A stretch of 64,000 nucleotides of DNA from Sphingobium sp. CR2-8. Lineage in GTDB: Bacteria > Pseudomonadota > Alphaproteobacteria > Sphingomonadales > Sphingomonadaceae. Below, piece by piece: positions 1 through 13,847 of this stretch. The notes beneath the pieces were generated by a model. That model had not been told where the DNA came from. It saw nothing but the letters and a program-made list of their open reading frames with translations, and did not search any database. The position numbers and the translations under genes are program-made. Location: the NCBI RefSeq assembly GCF_035818615.1, contig NZ_JAYKZY010000002.1:2501-66500 (forward strand), in the 5' to 3' direction. Position 1 is the stretch's first letter. Each line of letters begins with the position of its first letter.

Positions 1-2753
<2,753 letters not shown>

Positions 2754-2894
2754 TCCCACCATCAACGACAATGCTGGTCATACAGCAGCGCTCGACGATC
2801 GTAGGTTGTTAAGCCAGCCCAGATATATGCTTACAAACACACACAAAACGTGCACGGTATCGATTATAACCCCCTTATATGCGCCCGCTTCATT

Positions 2895-3010
2895 GCTTGG
2901 TGACCATAGCGTCTGTGACCCACCCGATCCCATCCCGAACTCGGCCGTGAAACCAGTCTGCGCCGATGGTACTATTGCTCAAGCACTGGAAGAGTAGGGC
3001 GTCGCCAGGC
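2895..3010 (+). rRNA. 5S ribosomal RNA
   Basis: About 116 bases carrying the conserved 5S core (cccgatcccatcccgaactc) and closing 5'/3' helix strands (gcttggtga against the cgccaggc end). It lies about 140 bases after the 23S end, within the same operon. Ends are estimated from the terminal helix. Confidence 0.93.
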
Positions 3011-3110
3011 ATTGCAGCGCGCGCATATATCGGAAAATACATAAAACCCATTCACAACGTCTCGGCCCGTACCAACGGGCCGCAGGCCGCAAGGCCGAAC
3101 GGCCGCCCGA

Positions 3111-3129
3111 CCCCGGATCAAGTCCGGGG
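3111..3129. repeat. REP-like palindrome
   Basis: CCCCGGA and TCCGGGG arms (7 bp, perfect) around tcaag, in the spacer between 5S and tRNA-fMet. Palindromes with this core (ccggatcaagtccgg) are dispersed in many alphaproteobacterial genomes. That is general knowledge; only one copy was noticed here. Confidence 0.5.
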
Positions 3130-3184
3130 AGGAAAGCCAAGGGAACGGATGTTCCCGCCGGCGCTTGAGGCTAAACAAAAGTGA

Positions 3185-3261
<77 letters not shown>

Positions 3262-3303
3262 ACACAAAGCATTGGCGAACGCAGTGAGCTTAGGCTTTGT
3301 GTT

Positions 3304-3323
3304 GTCCCGGCGAAGGCCGGGAC
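3304..3323. repeat. Perfect hairpin after tRNA-fMet
   Basis: 8-bp arms GTCCCGGC/GCCGGGAC with a gaag loop. The sequence type is common in sphingomonad intergenic regions (general knowledge). It is nested inside a wider inverted repeat: aacacaaagc just after the tRNA (about 3261) pairs with gctttgtgtt near 3294-3303. Together they may help 3'-end formation of the rRNA operon. Confidence 0.4.
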
Positions 3324-3341
3324 CCATAACCCCACACACAA

Positions 3342-3366
3342 CCCCGCCTGAACAGCGGGGTTTTTT
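3342..3366 (+). terminator. Rho-independent terminator of the rRNA operon
   Basis: CCCCGC stem, 7-base loop, GCGGGG, then TTTTTT. It sits 80 bases after tRNA-fMet and before the convergent peptidase gene, so it ends the rRNA/tRNA transcript. Confidence 0.88.
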
Positions 3367-3429
3367 ATCGCCTACAACATGCGCAACCAACATGTCGGAG
3401 GCGGACACCTGCCGCCCCCGATCCCCCTA

Positions 3430-5547
3430 TCACCGCTCGGCCCCTTCCAACTGTCGGCTGAAATACACCATCTGCATCGCCTGCAATCGTGCGCCTTGCG
3501 CGATATCCGCATCGCCCGAATGGCCACCGGCGGTATCTTCGTAGAAATAATAGGGCAGGCCATAATCCTTCAGCCGTGCTGCGAACTTGCGTGCATGTTG
3601 CGGCCCCACACGGTCGTCCTTGGACGTGGTCCAGATGTAGGGCACCGGATATTTCACACCCCGACGGATGTTCGCATAAGGCGAAATCTTCTCCAGAAAC
3701 GCCTTCTCCGCGGGCACCGACACGCTGCCATATTCATCGACCCAGGATGCCCCGGCCGCGATCTGCTCGTACCGCACCATGTCCAGCAACGGCACCTGGA
3801 TCGCGACCGCATTCCACAGATCGGGATGCTGGTTGAACGCCACCCCCATCAGCAGCCCGCCATTGGAGCCGCCATAGATGCCGAACTTTCTGGGCGACGA
3901 TAATTTGCGCGCGAATATATCCTGCGCCACCGCGGCGAAATCGTCATAGATGATCTGCCGCTTGGTCTTCAGCCCTGCCTCATGCCAGGCCGGGCCGAAC
4001 TCGCCGCCGCCGCGGATATTCGCCAGCACGAAACTATTGCCCCGTTCCAGCCAGAGCTTGCCGGTGATCGCCGCATAGCTCGGCGTCATCGGCACTTCGA
4101 AACCGCCATAGGCCGTCATGATCGTCGGCGTCGAACCGTCCGGCTTCATGTCTTTCCGATGGACGATGAAATAGGGGATCTTGGTCCCGTCGGTAGAGGT
4201 CGCCTCGAACTGATCGACCACCAGCCCGTCGGCGTCGAAGCGCGCGGGCATGGCCTTCACCTGGCGCGGCGTCGGGTTGGCGGCATCCAACGCCCACAGG
4301 GTCGTGGGCGCCAGGAAGCCGGACACCGACAGATAGGCATTGTCGCTCTTGTCGGTGGCGCTGACGATCGCAATCGTGGCGTTGTCGGGCAGGGAGACCG
4401 GTGTCGTGGTCCATGCGTCCTTGCCAGGCGCCAGCACCAGCACGCGTCCGCGCACATTGTCGTTGATCGCTACGATTACGCGGTTCTTCGTCGCCGCGAC
4501 GCCGTCGATCGACTGGCGCGCATTGGGCGCGAACAGGATCTGCGGCCTCAGCGTCTCGCCCGCCTGCAACGCGGCGAGCGGCACCGCCGCCAGCGACCCC
4601 GACGGCACCGTCACGCCACCGCTTTTCCATAGCTCGCTGGTCTGGATCAGCACCTGCCCCTGGACCATGCCCTGCAACTGGCTCTTCGCCGGAAGCGGCA
4701 GCTTCTTCACGCCATCGGCCGTGACCAGATAGGTTTCGTTGCCGAAGAAGGTAACGCCACGATAGAGAAAGGCCGCGCGATGCCCTGCGCCATCCGACAG
4801 CAGCATCGGAAACGTCCCGACCTGATCACCAGGCGCACCCCGATAGATTTCCTGCGCCGCCGACAGCGGCTGCCCCCGCGTGAGCGTCTTCACCACGAAA
4901 GGATAGCCCGACGCGGTCAGGCTGCCGTCTCCCCAATTGCGGGCGAGCAGCAGCGTGTCCTTGTCCAGCCAGGCGACATTCTGCTTGGACGTCGGAATAT
5001 CGAATCCGCCCGACACGAACTGCCCTTTGTCCAGATCGAATTCGCGCAGGCTGACCGCATCTTCCCCGCCGTCCGACAGGCTGATGAGCGCCAATCGCTC
5101 CTCGGGGTCCAGGATGGTCGCGCCCTTCCACACCCACTTCTTCCCCTCCGCCTTGGACAGGGCATCGAGATCCAGCACCGTGGTCCAGCGCGGCGCGGCG
5201 GTCGCATAGTCGGCCTCGCTCGTATGGCGCCAGATGCCCTGGGGATGATCGGCGTCGCGCCACAGATTATAGACGCGGCCATGGACCAGCATCGGCATGG
5301 CGATCCGGTCCTTGGCCGACGCGATCGCCAGCGCTTGCGCATAATAGCCTGCATAGCGCGGATCACCCTGCAGGGTCGCGACGGTCGCCTTGTTCTCCGC
5401 CTCCACCCATTGCATCGCGCGCGGGCCGGTCCAGTCTTCCAGCCAGACGAAGGGATCGTCGGCGGGCGCAGGCTGCGGGGCCGGGGCAGGGGGCGCACCT
5501 GCGCCTGTCAACATCGCGGCAGTCACCAACAACAACATCCTTTTCAT
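3430..5547 (-). CDS. S9 family (prolyl oligopeptidase-like) serine peptidase
   Basis: About 705 aa. An N-terminal lipoprotein- or Sec-like signal region (MKRMLLLVTAAMLTGAGAP) and a proline/alanine linker precede a beta-propeller and an alpha/beta-hydrolase domain. The nucleophile elbow is GGSNGG (near residue 550). DDRV supplies the Asp and the C-terminal GGHSGD the His of the Ser-Asp-His triad. S9 enzymes cleave short peptides, often after proline; export to the periplasm is inferred from the signal. The reading frame is open upstream to 5748, but ATG 5547 has a GGGGGAAG ribosome site and shares one base with the upstream gene's stop (TGATG), suggesting translational coupling. The specific substrate is unknown. 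Confidence 0.9.
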   Translation of the reverse strand: MKRMLLLVTAAMLTGAGAPPAPAPQPAPADDPFVWLEDWTGPRAMQWVEAENKATVATLQGDPRYAGYYAQALAIASAKDRIAMPMLVHGRVYNLWRDADHPQGIWRHTSEADYATAAPRWTTVLDLDALSKAEGKKWVWKGATILDPEERLALISLSDGGEDAVSLREFDLDKGQFVSGGFDIPTSKQNVAWLDKDTLLLARNWGDGSLTASGYPFVVKTLTRGQPLSAAQEIYRGAPGDQVGTFPMLLSDGAGHRAAFLYRGVTFFGNETYLVTADGVKKLPLPAKSQLQGMVQGQVLIQTSELWKSGGVTVPSGSLAAVPLAALQAGETLRPQILFAPNARQSIDGVAATKNRVIVAINDNVRGRVLVLAPGKDAWTTTPVSLPDNATIAIVSATDKSDNAYLSVSGFLAPTTLWALDAANPTPRQVKAMPARFDADGLVVDQFEATSTDGTKIPYFIVHRKDMKPDGSTPTIMTAYGGFEVPMTPSYAAITGKLWLERGNSFVLANIRGGGEFGPAWHEAGLKTKRQIIYDDFAAVAQDIFARKLSSPRKFGIYGGSNGGLLMGVAFNQHPDLWNAVAIQVPLLDMVRYEQIAAGASWVDEYGSVSVPAEKAFLEKISPYANIRRGVKYPVPYIWTTSKDDRVGPQHARKFAARLKDYGLPYYFYEDTAGGHSGDADIAQGARLQAMQMVYFSRQLEGAER

Positions 5548-5840
5548 CACATCTTCCCCCTTGGCGCGGCCAGCCGCCCCTGGCGATAGCGTCGCCGCAA
5601 CAGCGCGCCCGCAACCAGCAGAGGTAACGCGCCCAGCATCAACAGGCTCCCGATCAGGCTGGGCGACCAGCCCCACAGGCTGTGCAGCCCGAAAGCGGAT
5701 GGGGCCAGCACCAGCAGGAATCCCAAAGTCAGCAGCCACAACCCCCATCGTCGCGGCCGCACCGCCACCATGCGCATTTCATGACGCCATGCCTTGCGGC
5801 CAGCTTTGGTGGACAGATCGGGAGGCGGGTGGTCGAACAT
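5547..5840 (-). CDS. Small two-helix membrane protein, unknown function
   Basis: About 97 aa if started at ATG 5840. A basic N-terminal segment (AGRKAWRHEMR) is followed by two hydrophobic stretches (WLLTLGFLLVLAPSAFG and SLIGSLLMLGALPLLVAGALL) and a basic tail, so it is probably an inner-membrane protein. Its stop overlaps the S9 peptidase start by one base, indicating one transcript. Longer starts at 5885 or 5933 exist, but they would run into the TPP riboswitch on the other strand and are less likely. No family recognised. Confidence 0.6.
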   Translation of the reverse strand: MFDHPPPDLSTKAGRKAWRHEMRMVAVRPRRWGLWLLTLGFLLVLAPSAFGLHSLWGWSPSLIGSLLMLGALPLLVAGALLRRRYRQGRLAAPRGKM

Positions 5841-5882
5841 AAGGTGCTGGACCTTGTGGCCTTTCGTCCCTATCCTGTCCAG

Positions 5883-8358
<2,476 letters not shown>

Positions 8359-8466
8359 GGCGGCGCTTTGCACGTGAAACCAACGGGTAGAACGGCCCAT
8401 CTCATCGCTTAGCTGTTGACGATGGCGTGAGGGACAGCAACAACAGGCTGCTATTGGGAGTAAGAT

Positions 8467-8643
8467 ATGAGCGAACATTTGACAGCGCTGATGGAGGCCG
8501 CGCGTGGCAAAGCGATGTCGGGTGCAGAGAAGGAAGCACAGCGTAGAAGTTTTGCTTACGGAAACGCTCATATTGAGAACGAGCGAGTCACACGGGAAAT
8601 GGTGGCGGCTGCGGCTGAGAAGCTTGGAAGTTTAGCCGAGTGA
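8467..8643 (+). CDS. Fic antitoxin, VbhA/FicA-like
   Basis: 58 aa, too short for most gene callers. It is helical and charged. Residues 33-38 read N-A-H-I-E-N, which can be aligned with the Fic-inhibitory motif (S/T)xxxE(G/N): Glu37-Asn38 in the E(G/N) place, Asn33 where Ser/Thr is usual. The alignment is by eye. The stop overlaps the GTG start of the fic gene by four bases (GTGA), as in two-gene toxin-antitoxin operons. An antitoxin blocks the Fic active site by pushing its Glu onto the ATP-binding arginine (family knowledge). Codon use is AT-richer than the neighbours. Confidence 0.75.
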   Translation: MSEHLTALMEAARGKAMSGAEKEAQRRSFAYGNAHIENERVTREMVAAAAEKLGSLAE

Positions 8644-9326
8644 GCGAAGGACAGCGGCATAGCATTGCGGCAGATGCAACGCTAATTGACGATCCCGATG
8701 AGGTCGCTGTTCGGGAGTCTGAGAATGCTGTAGCGCAATTTGACCGCGTATTGGACATGGTCGATGAGATAGCGCGTGGCACGCGTCCGTTTCGCTTGCG
8801 GGCATCAATGATTCTTGATCTTCATCGAATTGCTTTGGATGGTTTATCAGCTTATGCCGGAAACTACAGACCGGCAGATATTGAGATTGGTCAGAGCAAG
8901 CACATTCCTCCCGCGGCACATCTTGTTCCATCTCTAATTGAAGAGATGTGCGAATATGTGATGGACAACGCGGAAACTAGTGAAGCTCTTCACTTATGCG
9001 CCTATGTAATGTGGCGGTTGAACTGGATACATCCATTTACCGATGGAAATGGACGAACTTCGCGTGCCTTGGCTTATTATGTGCTATGTGGAAAAGTGGG
9101 GTATCTGCTTCCTGGTAGTAAAACAGTTCCAGAGCAGATAGCTGCTGATCGTACGCCTTATTATCAAGCACTCGAGAACGCTGACAAACATCTAGTAGAA
9201 GGTAAGATTGATCTTACCGCTCTGGAGATGCTGCTGGATAAGTGTCTCGCGACCCAACTTCTTTCAGCATATAATGATGCCAAAGATCCAGCTGCCGGAA
9301 GTCCGAAAGATCGTAAACTTCACTGA
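8640..9326 (+). CDS. Fic family AMP-transferase toxin
   Basis: 228 aa with GTG start overlapping the antitoxin stop. The canonical Fic motif HPFTDGNGRTSR is at residues 131-142 (catalytic His131, phosphate-binding loop, Arg142). The upstream flap segment GQSKHIPP around residues 84-91 would position the target. Fic toxins of this class usually adenylylate DNA gyrase/topoisomerase IV or similar targets; the target here is not deducible. No inhibitory (S/T)xxxE(G/N) helix is obvious within the protein, which fits control by the separate small antitoxin. The pair lies in an AT-richer island (8.46-9.56 kb), suggesting lateral acquisition. Confidence 0.93.
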   Translation: MSEGQRHSIAADATLIDDPDEVAVRESENAVAQFDRVLDMVDEIARGTRPFRLRASMILDLHRIALDGLSAYAGNYRPADIEIGQSKHIPPAAHLVPSLIEEMCEYVMDNAETSEALHLCAYVMWRLNWIHPFTDGNGRTSRALAYYVLCGKVGYLLPGSKTVPEQIAADRTPYYQALENADKHLVEGKIDLTALEMLLDKCLATQLLSAYNDAKDPAAGSPKDRKLH

Positions 9327-9579
9327 AGTGGATGCAGAAGAGATTCTATAATTTTATCAGTTGTTTAGTGCGCAGTGCCTCTAGGAAAACTAACGCGCAG
9401 ACTGGACAGAAAAAATCATGCCGCAGGTGATATGTATGGCTATCACGAGGTAAATGTTTTGATGAATGGATCCCTGCTGCCGGGATATGAATATCAATTC
9501 GCCGACTGGTTCCGCCACCATCTCGCCCCCGCTTCCTAACTCCTTTCCTATTTGGAAATCCTCTGATCTATCCTGATGG

Positions 9580-9870
9580 ATGGAACAGCAGCCTTCCCCC
9601 AATCCGCCCACCAGCCCCGCCCCAAAACGCCGCGCCCGCTGGACGCCCGCGCTTCAGGCATCCTTTCTCGGCACCTTGTTGCAGACCGGTAGTGTTCGCC
9701 ATGCCGCGCGCGCGGTGGGTCTGTCGCCGTCCAGCGCGCATCGCCTGCGCCGTCGCCTCGCCGACACGGAATTCGACCGCAACTGGGCGGAGGCGTTGTT
9801 CCTGCATGACCAGTTGATGACCCGCCCGTTGGCGATCGATCATGCGCGGACGCGCGCTGGCAGGCAATAG
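9580..9870 (+). CDS. Small helix-turn-helix protein
   Basis: 96 aa. A proline-rich N-terminus (residues 1-15) is followed by a HTH: ALQASFLGTLLQTGSVRHAARAVGLSPSSAHRLRRR, where GSVRHAARAVGLSPSS is a typical turn and recognition helix. It is probably a DNA-binding protein; targets are unknown. It is convergent with the DUF6891 gene and separate from the Fic pair. GC returns to the genome norm here. The start ATG 9580 is the only reasonable one; no strong ribosome site is visible. Confidence 0.65.
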   Translation: MEQQPSPNPPTSPAPKRRARWTPALQASFLGTLLQTGSVRHAARAVGLSPSSAHRLRRRLADTEFDRNWAEALFLHDQLMTRPLAIDHARTRAGRQ

Positions 9871-9966
9871 GAAGCGGCGCTTCGGGGACGCATCGGTGAC
9901 GCTTCGGGGGCGCCTTGCGAGCGCTTCGGGCCGAAAACCCCCGCTATGGCGTGAACTTTGCGCGCC

Positions 9967-10656
9967 TTACCCCTGCAACAGCACTGCGCTGCGCCGCTTC
10001 TTCCATTCCAGCGACACGCCGATCCGTTGCGCCATCTGGCCGTCCCAATCGGTGGTCAGCCCCTGCGCTTCCAGTTGCTCCACGATACGATGGCCGATCG
10101 CGATCGCCGCTGCCTCTTCGCCCTCGCCGCACGCCCCATAGTTCAGATAGAGGCCGTGGCCTTCCACGGCGGATTCGGTGTCCTGCATATGGAAAAAGGC
10201 ATAGCCTTCCACCACCATCCCCTCATCCTGCGCCGCCTCGATCTCGTCCCAGATTTCGGTTGCGCCGCATGTGCCGCAGCAGGTGAAATTCTGCCGGGCG
10301 ACGATGCCTTCCTCCTCCAGGGCGGCAAAGGCGGCGTCCAGCCGGTCGCAATCGGTCATGTCCGACCAGTCCCGCTCGGCGGCGCGATGATCGGCCAGCG
10401 CCGCGCGCAGCGCGGCCGACGCCTCGATCCGGAGCAGCGGCCGGGGCAGTTCCTCCTCGAACACGTCATTGGCGTTGGTCAGGATCGCGTCGTCGTCGAA
10501 GAAGCCGCCCGCCACGTCGCGCCGCACCAGATCGCGCAGCGCCGCCACCGGATCATAGCTGGCGATGGGGCTGGGGGCGGGGCTGTTCGCCTCGCATATC
10601 TGGTCGCTACCGGCAGTCTTCGTTCCAAAAATCCGCTTCCACAAAGACCCGAACAT
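9967..10656 (-). CDS. DUF6891-like protein
   Basis: 229 aa from ATG 10656 (MFGSLWKRIFG); the open frame begins 27 bases earlier. It is acidic and soluble. It carries a CCGTCG pair of cysteines (NFTCCGTCGATEIWDEI) and the segment EGYAFFHMQDTESAVEGHGLYLNYGA, followed by an IVEQLEAQGLTTDWDG end. This pattern belongs to a conserved bacterial family of unknown function, recognised with moderate certainty. The cysteine cluster may bind a metal. Gene is monocistronic. Confidence 0.75.
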   Translation of the reverse strand: MFGSLWKRIFGTKTAGSDQICEANSPAPSPIASYDPVAALRDLVRRDVAGGFFDDDAILTNANDVFEEELPRPLLRIEASAALRAALADHRAAERDWSDMTDCDRLDAAFAALEEEGIVARQNFTCCGTCGATEIWDEIEAAQDEGMVVEGYAFFHMQDTESAVEGHGLYLNYGACGEGEEAAAIAIGHRIVEQLEAQGLTTDWDGQMAQRIGVSLEWKKRRSAVLLQG

Positions 10657-10888
10657 GCGCCTGTCTGCCTCCTGCGATGCCACGCAGCTATCATGCCGCG
10701 CAGAAGAGCAAAGGAAAAGGGCCTAAAGCGCCCCTTTGTTCCAGCCGGTCGCGGGACGCCCCACAGCGCGGAGCCGAAGCCATGTCGCAGCGGCCCCGTC
10801 GCCCGATCCCGACCATTGGCACATCCTTGGCCAACACCATGCACCGATTCCATTGGATTGCCCCGCGATCGCGCTTACATAGCGCCCA

Positions 10889-12736
10889 ATGCCACCCGAT
10901 ATCGCTTCATCCACGCCGATCCCGCCCATCTGGGCGACGCTCCGCCGCTTCCTGCCCTATCTCTGGCCTGCGGATTCGGCCCCGCTGCGTCGCCGCGTCG
11001 CGCTCGCCATGGGGCTGGTGCTGCTGGCGAAGGCGATCAGCCTCGCCATGCCCTTCGCCTACAAGGCCGCGATCGACCGGATGGCGCCCGGCATGGAACC
11101 GGCCGTCGGCCTCGCCATGGCGCTGGTCGCCGTCTATGCGGGTGCGCGCTTCGGCAGCGTCCTGTTCGACAACCTGCGCAATGCCGTGTTCGAAAAGGTC
11201 GGACAGGAAGCGGGGCGGCGACTGGCCGACGACGTCTTCATCCATCTCCACCGCCTGTCGCTGCGCTTCCACCTCGACCGCCGCACCGGTGCGGTCACGA
11301 AGATCGTCGAGCGCGGCACCAAGAGCATCGACACGATGCTCTACTTCCTGCTGTTCAACATCGCGCCGACCGTGCTGGAGCTGGTGGCGGTCTGCGTCAT
11401 CTTCTTCGTCAAGTTCGGCGCTGGCCTGGTGGTCGCGACCGTGGTCATGGTTGCGCTCTATATCTGGTTCACCCGCACCGTCACCGAATGGCGCAACCAG
11501 CTGCGCCGCGACATGGTGGACATGGACACCAACGCCGTCGCCCATGCCGTCGACAGCCTGCTGAATTTCGAGACGGTCAAATATTTCGGCGCCGAACAGC
11601 GCGAAGCGACCCGCTACGGCATGGCGATGCGCCGCTATGCGCAAGCGGCGGTCAAGAGCGAGAACAGCCTCGCCTGGCTCAATATCGGCCAGTCGCTCAT
11701 CACCAACCTCATGATGGCGGGGGCCATGGCCTATACCGTGTGGGGCTGGAGCGTCGGGCAGTTCACCACCGGCGACGTGGTGCTGGTCAATACGCTGCTC
11801 AGCCAGCTGTTCCGCCCGCTCGACCTGCTCGGCATGGTCTATCGCACCATCCGCCAGGGGCTGATCGACATGGAGGCGATGTATACTCTGATCGACACGC
11901 CGCAGGAGATCGCCGACGTGGCGGGCGCGACCGATCTTCAGGCCCGCGGCGGTGAAGTGCGCTTCGACCATGTCCGCTTCGGCTACGACCCGGAACGCGA
12001 AATCCTGCACGATGTCAGCTTCACCGTCCCGGCCGGCAAGACGTTGGCGATCGTCGGCCCATCCGGCGCGGGCAAGTCCACCATCGCCCGCATCCTGTTC
12101 CGCTTCTACGACATCCAGCAGGGTCAGGTCTCTATCGACGGGCAGGATATAGCCAGCGTCACCCAAGCCTCGCTGCGCGCCGCGATCGGCATCGTGCCGC
12201 AGGACATGGTCCTCTTCAACGACACGGTCGGCTATAATATCGGCTATGGCCGCGAAGGCGCGAGCCAGCAGGAGATAGAGGCGGCGGCCAAGGCGGCGTC
12301 CATCCACGACTTCATCCTCAGTCTGCCCAAGGGCTATGACACCCGCGTCGGCGAACGCGGTCTGAAACTCTCGGGCGGCGAAAAGCAGAGGGTGGCGATC
12401 GCCCGCACCCTGCTCAAAGACCCGCCTGTTCTGGTGCTGGACGAAGCGACCAGCGCGCTAGACAGCCGCACCGAAACGGAAATCCAGACCGTGCTGCGCG
12501 ACATCAGCCGCAAACGCACGACCCTGGTGGTGGCCCACCGTCTGTCGACGGTGGTCGATGCCGACGAGATCATCGTGCTGGACCAGGGACATATCGTGGA
12601 ACGCGGCCGCCATGCCGACCTGGTCCGGGCCGACGGCCTCTACGCCCTGATGTGGAACCGTCAGGCAGCGGAGCGGGAGGAAATGCCAGCCGAGCCGGGT
12701 ATCGAGAATATATTTGAGGTGGTGACGCCCCGCTGA
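10889..12736 (+). CDS. ABC transporter ATP-binding/permease, Atm1/HMT1-type
   Basis: 615 aa: an N-terminal six-helix exporter domain (about 35-320) fused to one ATPase domain (about 355-590). Walker A GPSGAGKST near residue 390, signature LSGGEKQR near 494, Walker B VLVLDEAT near 515, then the H-loop in VVAHRLST. The segment RTGAVTKIVERGTKSIDTML is characteristic of the Atm1/ABCB7/HMT1 half-transporters, which export glutathione-linked compounds or metal conjugates. It acts as a homodimer in the inner membrane. Single gene; the convergent neighbour is separated by a strong hairpin. Confidence 0.9.
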   Translation: MPPDIASSTPIPPIWATLRRFLPYLWPADSAPLRRRVALAMGLVLLAKAISLAMPFAYKAAIDRMAPGMEPAVGLAMALVAVYAGARFGSVLFDNLRNAVFEKVGQEAGRRLADDVFIHLHRLSLRFHLDRRTGAVTKIVERGTKSIDTMLYFLLFNIAPTVLELVAVCVIFFVKFGAGLVVATVVMVALYIWFTRTVTEWRNQLRRDMVDMDTNAVAHAVDSLLNFETVKYFGAEQREATRYGMAMRRYAQAAVKSENSLAWLNIGQSLITNLMMAGAMAYTVWGWSVGQFTTGDVVLVNTLLSQLFRPLDLLGMVYRTIRQGLIDMEAMYTLIDTPQEIADVAGATDLQARGGEVRFDHVRFGYDPEREILHDVSFTVPAGKTLAIVGPSGAGKSTIARILFRFYDIQQGQVSIDGQDIASVTQASLRAAIGIVPQDMVLFNDTVGYNIGYGREGASQQEIEAAAKAASIHDFILSLPKGYDTRVGERGLKLSGGEKQRVAIARTLLKDPPVLVLDEATSALDSRTETEIQTVLRDISRKRTTLVVAHRLSTVVDADEIIVLDQGHIVERGRHADLVRADGLYALMWNRQAAEREEMPAEPGIENIFEVVTPR

Positions 12737-12754
12737 GCCTTTTGCTCAGGGGGC
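12727..12754. terminator. Hairpin between convergent genes, probable terminator
   Basis: GCCCC, one bulged G, CTGAGC, loop CTTTT, GCTCAG, GGGGC: an 11-bp stem. It overlaps the stop codon of the ABC transporter and lies just beyond the end of the convergent gene. There is no long T run on either side, so terminator activity is inferred from placement. Confidence 0.4.
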
Positions 12755-12763
12755 GCCATCGGG

Positions 12764-13384
12764 TCAGTTATGCGTCGTCACCGTCGTCGTCGTGCGTTCG
12801 GCGACGGTAGCGCGGGGCGCGGTCCGGGTCGTCTTCCGCACGATCTTGCGCTTGGGCGCGGTCGTGCTGCGCGACGCCGTCTGCACCGCCTTCGTCGTTT
12901 CGGTCGTGACCGTCGTGGTGGCTGGCTTGACCGTAGCGGCAGCGGCGGCATCGCGGGCGGCCTGTGCATCCGCAGCGGCCGAAGCGGCGGCCTGCTCCGC
13001 AACATCGGCGCGGGCATTGGCCGCATCGGCCTGCTGCTGCGCGTTTACGGTAGCCTGCGTCTGCATCTGGGCATTGGCATCGGCGCGCTGCTGGCCTTCA
13101 CCGATGGCAGTGTCGGCATTGGCCTGCGCTTCCAGGGCAGCAGTGATCGCCTTCTGCTCCTTGCCGCTCTTCAACGCCTCCTGCGCTAGACGCAGCGACG
13201 CCTGAGCGCGGGCAATCAAGTCAGGAGAGGGGTTGAGTTTAGATGCGGCCTCGATCTTGCCCTTGGCTTCGGCAATAGCGGCGAGCGCACGTTCTTCGTC
13301 GCCAGCAAAGGCGGGCGCAGCACTAAAGGCAAGGGCGGAAGCAGTCAGTAGACCGCCGAGGCTGGTCTTGAAAAACTTGTTCAT
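12764..13384 (-). CDS. Exported Ala-rich coiled-coil protein
   Basis: 206 aa. Sec signal peptide with AFA-GD cleavage site (residues 1-28). It continues as a long helical region rich in Ala, Gln and Glu (about 29-150, coiled coil), where a 40-residue part resembles TolA/DUF4398-type periplasmic helices. It ends in a Thr/Lys/Arg-rich tail with TTTVTT repeats (about 155-206). Probably periplasmic or cell-wall associated; the basic tail might bind DNA or peptidoglycan. Function unknown. The low-complexity composition makes any homology call weak. Confidence 0.7.
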   Translation of the reverse strand: MNKFFKTSLGGLLTASALAFSAAPAFAGDEERALAAIAEAKGKIEAASKLNPSPDLIARAQASLRLAQEALKSGKEQKAITAALEAQANADTAIGEGQQRADANAQMQTQATVNAQQQADAANARADVAEQAAASAAADAQAARDAAAAATVKPATTTVTTETTKAVQTASRSTTAPKRKIVRKTTRTAPRATVAERTTTTVTTHN

Positions 13385-13445
13385 ATTTCTCTCCCATCAT
13401 TATGATGACGGGCCAGTTAACGTGCATCTTCTCCTCTAAGTTCCT

Positions 13446-13847
13446 TTATCTAAGGTTCAGGAAAGGCGCTGCGACCTCTGCTGGCACACGCATCAATCGT
13501 CCTGATTGCTTGTCGAGCATAGCCCATGTCGACCGGGCGGATACTTTTACCTTGCCGTCCGGCCCGGTAAATTCGATCAGCCGGTCAAACCGCGCCCCGC
13601 GCGGCGGATCGGGAATCCAGGTGCGTGCAGTCACCGTCTCGCCCACCGTCACATTGCCGCGATAATCTACCTCATGCCGGGTCACGACCCAGATATAGGC
13701 GTCGACATGCGCCGGGTCGGCATCCCGCTCCCAATGTTCGACCGACACCTGCTCCATCCACTGGACCCACACCGCATTGTTCACATGACCCAGTATGTCG
13801 ATATGTTCGGGCAGCGCGATAATCTGCTTGGTGAAGGACGCGGCCAT
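13446..13847 (-). CDS. Acyl-CoA thioesterase (hotdog fold)
   Basis: 133 aa from ATG 13847 (MAASFTKQ). The motif DILGHVNNAVWVQWMEQ with Asp and HVNN is the 4-hydroxybenzoyl-CoA thioesterase active site, and VDYRGNVTVGETV is the typical hotdog strand. It hydrolyses an acyl-CoA thioester; the substrate is unknown. Its start codon shares one base with the stop of oligopeptidase B (TAATG), so the two are translated from one message. The longer start at 13871 would overlap the peptidase more and is unlikely. Confidence 0.88.
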   Translation of the reverse strand: MAASFTKQIIALPEHIDILGHVNNAVWVQWMEQVSVEHWERDADPAHVDAYIWVVTRHEVDYRGNVTVGETVTARTWIPDPPRGARFDRLIEFTGPDGKVKVSARSTWAMLDKQSGRLMRVPAEVAAPFLNLR

